Shown piece by piece: positions 6,135-10,089 of a stretch of 10,089 nt of DNA (the stretch's first letter is position 1; the number at the start of each line of letters is the position of its first letter). A model generated the notes under the pieces. That model was not told the origin of the DNA, did not search any database, and saw only the letters and a program-made list of their open reading frames with translations. The DNA comes from Actinomycetes bacterium. GTDB taxonomy: Bacteria > Actinomycetota > Thermoleophilia > BMS3ABIN01. The position numbers were made by a program, and so were the translations under genes. The stretch is taken from contig JAJYIN010000066.1 of assembly GCA_021790075.1 (NCBI GenBank), positions 1-10,089 of the forward strand, in the 5' to 3' direction.

Positions 6135-6140
6135 TAAAAT
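6135..6140 (+). promoter_or_regulatory. -10 box for a probably leaderless trpS mRNA
   Basis: TAAAAT is followed by exactly 6 bases (CCAGCC) and then the trpS ATG, which puts the expected transcription start at the A of the start codon. There is no Shine-Dalgarno in this stretch, and a terminator ends just upstream. The -35 region is weak. This arrangement is the usual signature of leaderless genes in Actinomycetota and Deinococcota. Confidence 0.55.
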
Positions 6141-6146
6141 CCAGCC

Positions 6147-7160
6147 ATGCCTGCAACCCCCAAGGAACCCAGCCTCCCCTCGCGTGAAAGAGTCTTTTCC
6201 GGCATGCGGCCCACCGGCCGCCTGCATCTGGGCCACCTCCTCGGCGCGCTGCCCAACTGGGTCCGGCTGCAGGATGATTACGACTGCATCTACTGCGTGG
6301 CCGACCTGCACGCGCTTACCACCCGCTACGACAATGTCGCCGGCATGAAAGAGGACGGCATCGAGATGGTGGCCGACTGGATCGCGGTGGGCATCGACCC
6401 GGAGCGCAGCATCATCTTCCGCCAGTCTGAGGTGAAGGCCCACAGCGAGCTGGCCCTGCTGCTGGGCATGCTGACGCCCGTCTCCTGGTTGACACGTTCC
6501 CCTTCCTATAAGGAAATGGTGGCCGAGCTGGGTGAGCGCGTGGCCACCTTCGGCTTCCTGGGTTATCCGGTGCTGCAGACCGCCGACGTCATCCTTTACA
6601 AAGCCAGCCGGGTGCCGGTGGGCGAGGACCAGCTCTCGCACCTGGAACTGGCCCGCGAGATCGTGCGGCGTTTCAACAGCATCTACAGCCCCGTTTTTCC
6701 AGCGCCACAGGCGATCCTCACCGAGACGCCGCGGCTGCTGGGGCTGGACGGCCGCAAGATGAGCAAGTCCTACGGCAACACCATTGACATCGCGGAAGAT
6801 CCGGAAAGCGTCCGCAAGAAGGTGATGTCCATGTTCACCGACCCGGCACGGCAGCGACTCAAGGATCCGGGCCACCCGGACAAATGCAACGTTTTTTCCT
6901 ACCACCATTTCTTCGAGGCGCCGGCGGCGGAGCTGGACGAGATCGACCGCGGCTGCCGTGCCGCCACCATCGGCTGCACCGGGTGCAAACAGCGCCTGGC
7001 CGGCCGCATCCTGGCGGTGCTGGACCCGATCCGGGAGCGGCGGGAGGAGCTGATGGCCGCACCGGGCCGGATCGAGGCCCTCCTGGAGGATGGCCGCCGG
7101 CGGGCGCTGGCCATCGCCACCGAAGTTTTTGGAGAGACATGCCAGGCTATTGGGATATAG
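6147..7160 (+). CDS. trpS: Tryptophanyl-tRNA synthetase, Fe-S cluster type
   Basis: TrpS charges tRNA-Trp with tryptophan using ATP. The 337-residue protein is a class I synthetase: the HIGH-type signature is HLGH at 27-30, preceded by FSGMRPTGRL, and the second signature is KMSKS at 204-208. GEDQLSHLEL (159-168) belongs to the catalytic core. Cysteines 247, 270, 277 and 280 form C-X22-C-X6-C-X2-C, the spacing I recall for the [4Fe-4S] cluster near the anticodon-binding region of Thermotoga maritima TrpRS. Other bacterial TrpRSs often lack it. The ATG at 6147 gives about 17 residues before the conserved VFSG, somewhat longer than usual, but no better internal start exists. There is no Shine-Dalgarno; see the -10 box at 6135. 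Its 3' end overlaps scpA by 22 bp, so the two should be co-transcribed. Confidence 0.96.
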   Translation: MPATPKEPSLPSRERVFSGMRPTGRLHLGHLLGALPNWVRLQDDYDCIYCVADLHALTTRYDNVAGMKEDGIEMVADWIAVGIDPERSIIFRQSEVKAHSELALLLGMLTPVSWLTRSPSYKEMVAELGERVATFGFLGYPVLQTADVILYKASRVPVGEDQLSHLELAREIVRRFNSIYSPVFPAPQAILTETPRLLGLDGRKMSKSYGNTIDIAEDPESVRKKVMSMFTDPARQRLKDPGHPDKCNVFSYHHFFEAPAAELDEIDRGCRAATIGCTGCKQRLAGRILAVLDPIRERREELMAAPGRIEALLEDGRRRALAIATEVFGETCQAIGI

Positions 7161-7897
7161 AGCTGCTGGACCTGGACCTGGAGGTATTCCAGGGACCGTT
7201 CGACCTGCTGCTGACGCTCATCCTGCGGGAGGAAGTCAGCATCTTCGAGGTGTCGCTGGCCGACATCGTCATCTCTTACCTGGAGCGCCTCGAAGAGGAA
7301 GAGGATTTGGACCTGGAGGCGGCCAGCGAGTTCCTCATCCTGATGAGCGCCCTCATGGAGATCAAGTCCGCCCAGCTCCTGCCCAAGCCCGAGGAACTGG
7401 AACTGGAGGAGCTTTCGCCGGAGGAGGCCCGCGAGCAGCTGGTCATCCGCCTGGTCACTTACAAGAAGTTCAAGGAAGCCGCCGCGTGGATGCGGGGCCG
7501 CTTCGATACCTGCAGCCGTTGGCGGTACCGGGAGGCGCCGCTCCCCAAGGTGGAGCAGCCGGCTGAGCCGGAGGTACCGCAGAAATACGGGCCGGAGCGC
7601 CTGGCCGCCGCCCTGGCGGCGCTGCTGGCCGACCCGCCCGAGATCAGGACCGACCATATGACCCGGGTGACGGTGACTGTCTGGGAGCAGATGAAGGCGA
7701 TCCGGGCGCTGGTCCGGGAACGGTCCAAGGTGGCTTTCGAGGAGATCGTCGGCAACGCCGACCGGATGACGCAGGCGGTCACCTTCTTCGCCCTGCTGGA
7801 GATGCACAACGCCGGCGAGCTCGAGATCGAGCAGGAGCGGCTGTTCGGCCAGATTCTCATTTATGAGGCTCAGAAGAACCGGAAGATGATCGCCTGA
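7139..7897 (+). CDS. scpA: Segregation and condensation protein A (kleisin)
   Basis: ScpA is the kleisin that bridges the heads of the Smc dimer and binds ScpB, forming the condensin that compacts and segregates the chromosome. The 252-residue protein has the classic N-terminal motif FQGPFDLLLTLI (about 17-28), a helical domain through LMSALMEIKSAQLLPKP (about 68-84), an acidic linker, and a C-terminal winged-helix segment ending in LEIEQERLFGQILIYEA. The ATG at 7139 lies inside the end of trpS, with GGAGAG four bases upstream; a longer open frame upstream is only the shifted frame of trpS. The 22-bp overlap implies translational linkage to trpS. scpB follows 61 bp downstream. The smc gene itself is not in the window. 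Confidence 0.95.
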   Translation: MPGYWDIELLDLDLEVFQGPFDLLLTLILREEVSIFEVSLADIVISYLERLEEEEDLDLEAASEFLILMSALMEIKSAQLLPKPEELELEELSPEEAREQLVIRLVTYKKFKEAAAWMRGRFDTCSRWRYREAPLPKVEQPAEPEVPQKYGPERLAAALAALLADPPEIRTDHMTRVTVTVWEQMKAIRALVRERSKVAFEEIVGNADRMTQAVTFFALLEMHNAGELEIEQERLFGQILIYEAQKNRKMIA

Positions 7898-7948
7898 CCC
7901 CGAAACCGGGACGGGATATTTCCCTCCGCTTACGTTCGGAATCATGAC

Positions 7949-7954
7949 AGGAGG
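7949..7954 (+). promoter_or_regulatory. Ribosome binding site deciding the scpB start
   Basis: AGGAGG followed by CTCA and then ATG at 7959. It supports 7959 over the in-frame ATG at 7944, which lies before the Shine-Dalgarno, and over ATG 7977, which has only AGGGAAG upstream. Confidence 0.7.
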
Positions 7955-7958
7955 CTCA

Positions 7959-8654
7959 ATGGAAGGCAGGGAAGACATGACTGAACAGTTTTTAAGCGAC
8001 GAGCCTGAAGATAGATCCGCGGACGAGCCTGATGATAGCTTCGCTGAGGAGTCCGATGATCGCGGCGACGAGCCGGTGCGGGAAATAACGGAACTCGCCC
8101 GCGACATCGAGGCCGTCATCTTCATCTCCCCGGAGCCGGTGAGCCTGGAGACGCTCGCCGAGGTAACGGAGGCTGAAGGGGAGGAGCTGGCCCACGCGGT
8201 CGAGGCGGTGCGCGAGAAATATTCCGATCCGGAGGGTGGCATCGTCTTTACCGAGGTGGCGGGCGGCTATACGTTCCGCACCGGCGACCTGGCGCGGGAA
8301 GCGGTAGAGAGGTTCTGCCGCCGCCCGGTGGACTACTCGCTGTCACCGGCGGCCATGGAGACGCTGGCCATCGTCGCCTACCTGCAGCCGGTGTCGCGGC
8401 CGGAGATCGCCCGCATCCGCGGGGTGGGCGCCGACACCGTGGTGGCGACGCTGCTGGACAAGGGCCTCTTGATGGAGGACGGCCGCTCCGAGGAAACCGG
8501 CGCCCTTCTTTACCGCGTCACGACCGCTTTCGAGAAGCTGTTCGGCCTGCCCGGCCCGGAGGCGCTGCCGGCCCTCGATGGGTTCGAGGCCAGCGCTGGC
8601 GACGTGGAGGAACTGCGCGAGAAGCTTTACCTGGCAGCCGAGAAGCGCGCCTGA
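7959..8654 (+). CDS. scpB: Segregation and condensation protein B (kite subunit)
   Basis: ScpB dimers bind the middle of ScpA and complete the Smc-ScpAB condensin. The 231-residue protein has two winged-helix domains: the first about 43-122 (LARDIEAVIFISPEPVSLETLAE), the second about 128-200 with ETLAIVAYLQPVSRPEIARIRGV and the family signature LLYRVTTAFEKLFGLPG (about 183-199). It begins with an extra acidic tail of about 40 residues (DEP/DDR-rich) that the core family lacks; this tail is built from short tandem repeats (see 7998-8075) and is probably disordered. The stop codon is part of an 11-bp tandem repeat. Expression with scpA and trpS is likely. Confidence 0.95.
   Translation: MEGREDMTEQFLSDEPEDRSADEPDDSFAEESDDRGDEPVREITELARDIEAVIFISPEPVSLETLAEVTEAEGEELAHAVEAVREKYSDPEGGIVFTEVAGGYTFRTGDLAREAVERFCRRPVDYSLSPAAMETLAIVAYLQPVSRPEIARIRGVGADTVVATLLDKGLLMEDGRSEETGALLYRVTTAFEKLFGLPGPEALPALDGFEASAGDVEELREKLYLAAEKRA
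7998..8075 (+). repeat. 24-bp coding tandem repeat in the scpB 5' end
   Basis: Units at 7998-8021 and 8022-8045 match at 20 of 24 positions. A third, shorter unit (8046-8066) and the start of a fourth (8067-8075) follow. They encode DEPEDRSA, DEPDDSFA, EESDDRG and DEP, the acidic N-terminal tail of ScpB. Confidence 0.65.
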
Positions 8655-8673
8655 AACTCGGGTGAAACTCGGG
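8652..8673. repeat. 11-bp tandem duplication over the scpB stop codon
   Basis: TGAAACTCGGG occurs twice without a gap (8652-8662, 8663-8673). The first TGA is the scpB stop, and the second lies 11 bases on, in another frame. Confidence 0.75.
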
Positions 8674-8982
8674 GACACCATACTATTTTTTAGCAGGCGT
8701 TTTTCTGCAGGGGCTTTTTCTGCGGATGGCTGAGGTTTAAAGACAGGATGGCTATGCCTTTGAAGACAACCCGGCCGGCGCGGGCGCGATGTGGCCGGCC
8801 TCGATTGTCCTATGTCCGGCCGGCTCCGCAGCGTCGGACGGCGGCCGGCTCCGGAACTCGCCCCTGCGGGGCTCAGACATCCTCGCCGGAAATCCCGCCG
8901 TCCTCCTGGCTCCGCTCCGGCCTCCCTACGGACCAATCTCGCTCGGCCACATCGCTGGCGGCTGGCCCGGCGGCCTGACCAC
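8655..8982. other. 328-bp GC-rich non-coding stretch before the rluB-like gene
   Basis: No convincing gene was found; open frames here translate to Arg/Ala/Pro-rich sequence without domain signals. Contents in order: GGGGACACCATACT at 8671-8684, which I recall as similar to repeats near REP-type transposases; a T-run at 8686-8691 that may help end scpB transcription although the stem before it is weak; two TTTTTCTGC copies 15 bp apart (8700, 8715); GGCCGGCTCCG twice, 25 bp apart (8818-8828, 8843-8853); and a hairpin GCCCC-TGC-GGGGC (8860-8872). No clear promoter for the downstream gene was seen. Confidence 0.5.
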
Positions 8983-9702
8983 ATGCCCGAACGCCTGCAA
9001 AAATACCTGTCCCGCGCCGGCGTCGCCTCCAGACGCAAGAGCGAGGAGCTGATCGCCGCCGGCCGCGTCAGCGTCAACGGCGTGACGGTCACCGAGATGG
9101 GAACGACCGTGGAGCCGGGCGACGCCGTCTTCCTCGACGGCCGTCCCGTGGAGCCCGAGCCGGTGGAATATCATCTGCTCAACAAGCCGGCAGGGGTCGT
9201 GAGCGCCGTCACCGATGAGCGCGCAAGAACGGTCACGCAGCTGGTTCCCAGCCGGGCGCGGCTCTTCCCGGTGGGGCGCCTGGACCGGGACACGACCGGC
9301 CTGCTGCTCATCACCAACGACGGCGCCCTGGCGCACCGGCTGATGCATCCCCGTTTCGAGGTTGATAAAGTATACGTGGCCGAAACGGAGGGCTTGGTCG
9401 CCGAAGCGGAGCTCAGCCGGCTGCGAAAGGGAATCAGGCTGGAGGACGGCTTCACCAGCCCGGCTGAGGCCAGGCTGCTCGGCGGCAAGCGCACAGGCAG
9501 CCTGGTGGAGATCATCATCCACGAGGGCCGCAAGCGGCAGGTGCGGCGGATGATGGAGGCCATCGGTCACCCGGTGCGCCGGCTGCACCGCAAAAAATAC
9601 GCAATGTTAACCGACGAGGGCCTGGCTCCCGGTGAGTCCCGCCCCCTGACCAAAAAGGAAGTACAGGCTTTGCGGAAACTGACCCGAATGGAACAGCGAT
9701 GA
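8983..9702 (+). CDS. rluB: Pseudouridine synthase, RsuA/RluB family (23S rRNA type)
   Basis: This 239-residue enzyme isomerises uridine to pseudouridine in ribosomal RNA. An S4 RNA-binding domain comes first (MPERLQKYLSRAGVASRRKS and GRVSVNG, about 1-48). The catalytic domain has GRLDRDTTGLLLITNDG at 98-114 with the nucleophile D101, and the late family motif EGRKRQVRRMMEAIGHPVRRL (about 181-201). The sequence cannot separate RluB, RluE, RluF and RsuA activities firmly; the position after scpA-scpB favours the RluB group. The ATG at 8983 starts right at the S4 domain, although no good Shine-Dalgarno precedes it. An open frame extends 64 codons further upstream but lacks domain character. It overlaps aroH by ATGA. 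Confidence 0.9.
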   Translation: MPERLQKYLSRAGVASRRKSEELIAAGRVSVNGVTVTEMGTTVEPGDAVFLDGRPVEPEPVEYHLLNKPAGVVSAVTDERARTVTQLVPSRARLFPVGRLDRDTTGLLLITNDGALAHRLMHPRFEVDKVYVAETEGLVAEAELSRLRKGIRLEDGFTSPAEARLLGGKRTGSLVEIIIHEGRKRQVRRMMEAIGHPVRRLHRKKYAMLTDEGLAPGESRPLTKKEVQALRKLTRMEQR

Positions 9703-10076
9703 CGGAGGATGGCTGGCGCCTGGTGGCCGTGCGTGGGGCCACCACCGTGGAAGCGGACACGCCGGAGCAGATCCAGGAGCGCACGGGCGAGGTGCTCACG
9801 GCGATCCTGGAGCGCAACAGCATCAATCCCAGCGACATCGTCAGCATCATCTTCACCGTCACCCCCGACCTGGTCTCGGATTTTCCGGCGGTGGCCGCCC
9901 GTAATCTGGGCCTTTCCCGGACGCCGCTCCTCTGTTCCCAGGAGATCCCGGTCGCCGGCAGCGTCGAGCGCTGCATCCGGGTGCTGATGTACGCCTACTC
10001 GCCCCAGACGAAGGAAGAGATCCGCCACGTCTACCTGCACGGCGCCCGGCAACTCAGGACGGATCTGCCGGAATAA
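9699..10076 (+). CDS. aroH: Chorismate mutase, AroH class (monofunctional)
   Basis: AroH converts chorismate to prephenate, the branch point to phenylalanine and tyrosine. The 125-residue protein matches the trimeric Bacillus-type AroH fold along its whole length: VRGATTVEADT at the N-terminus, IVSIIFTVTPDL, SQEIPVAGSVERCIRVL and HVYLHGARQLRTDL. By alignment from memory to the B. subtilis enzyme, active-site residues are present: R12 (R7), R68 (R63), C79 (C75), E82 (E78), R94 (R90), Y112 (Y108) and R120 (R116). Its ATG overlaps the stop of the rluB-like gene (ATGA, 9699-9702), so translation is probably coupled. Bases 10077-10089 hold nothing recognisable before the window ends. Confidence 0.95.
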   Translation: MTEDGWRLVAVRGATTVEADTPEQIQERTGEVLTAILERNSINPSDIVSIIFTVTPDLVSDFPAVAARNLGLSRTPLLCSQEIPVAGSVERCIRVLMYAYSPQTKEEIRHVYLHGARQLRTDLPE

Positions 10077-10089
10077 AGGGAACTGATCA

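Noticed and set aside
6899..8242. 447-codon minus-strand open frame opposite trpS, scpA and scpB
   Set aside because: Entirely antisense to three well-identified genes, with low-complexity Ser/Arg/Gly-rich translation and no recognisable motif.
8748..8978. 76-codon plus-strand open frame before the rluB-like gene
   Set aside because: Ala/Arg/Pro-rich low-complexity translation in a repeat-rich GC spacer; its AGG is too close to the ATG to act as a binding site.
8791..8982. 64-codon N-terminal extension of the rluB-like protein
   Set aside because: The S4 domain begins exactly at the ATG 8983; the extension is low-complexity and translates the same repeats that look non-coding.
1..10089. CRISPR array, tRNA or rRNA genes
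   Set aside because: No regularly spaced repeat with unique spacers was seen, and no GTTC-arm cloverleaf or rRNA-like stretch was found on either strand.

Overview
This window is a high-GC bacterial chromosome segment made mostly of housekeeping genes. The strongest calls are nrdJ (B12-dependent ribonucleotide reductase), trpS, scpA, scpB, an RsuA/RluB-type pseudouridine synthase and aroH. The left half (103-5136) is read from the minus strand and the right half (5324-10076) from the plus strand. They diverge from a 187-bp intergenic region between nrdJ and a cysteine-rich gene. Three things suggest an anaerobic or facultatively anaerobic bacterium: a class II reductase, a tryptophanyl-tRNA synthetase with a four-cysteine motif that holds a [4Fe-4S] cluster in Thermotoga, and an Rrf2 regulator with three cluster-type cysteines. 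The plus-strand gene order and a TAnnnT box placed for a leaderless trpS mRNA fit a deep-branching Actinomycetota lineage. That placement is an inference; no rRNA or other phylogenetic marker is present.

Left to right on the minus strand: a small J-domain protein (103-408), an Rrf2-family Fe-S-type regulator (665-1135), a 413-bp AT-richer regulatory region with a striking palindrome (1296-1313), a membrane GT2 polysaccharide synthase (1549-2886), and nrdJ (3025-5136). The divergent region 5137-5323 holds two copies of a 13-bp motif 23 bp apart and a long GC-rich hairpin.

On the plus strand, a conserved-looking cysteine-rich protein of unknown function (5324-5686) is followed 30 bp later by a minimal zincin metallopeptidase (5717-6088), and the pair is closed by an intrinsic terminator. 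A new unit then starts with trpS, apparently leaderless, which overlaps scpA by 22 bp. scpB follows; ScpA and ScpB are the kleisin and kite subunits of the Smc condensin. After a 328-bp GC-rich non-coding stretch come an rluB-like gene and aroH, which overlap by ATGA and so are probably co-translated. AroH sends chorismate to Phe/Tyr, and an aromatic-pathway gene may lie just past the right edge.

No tRNA, rRNA, CRISPR array or intact mobile element is visible. The main candidates for something undescribed are the cysteine-rich/zincin gene pair with its repeat-containing divergent promoter, the palindrome near the Rrf2 gene, and several short tandem duplications, two of which lie on stop codons.
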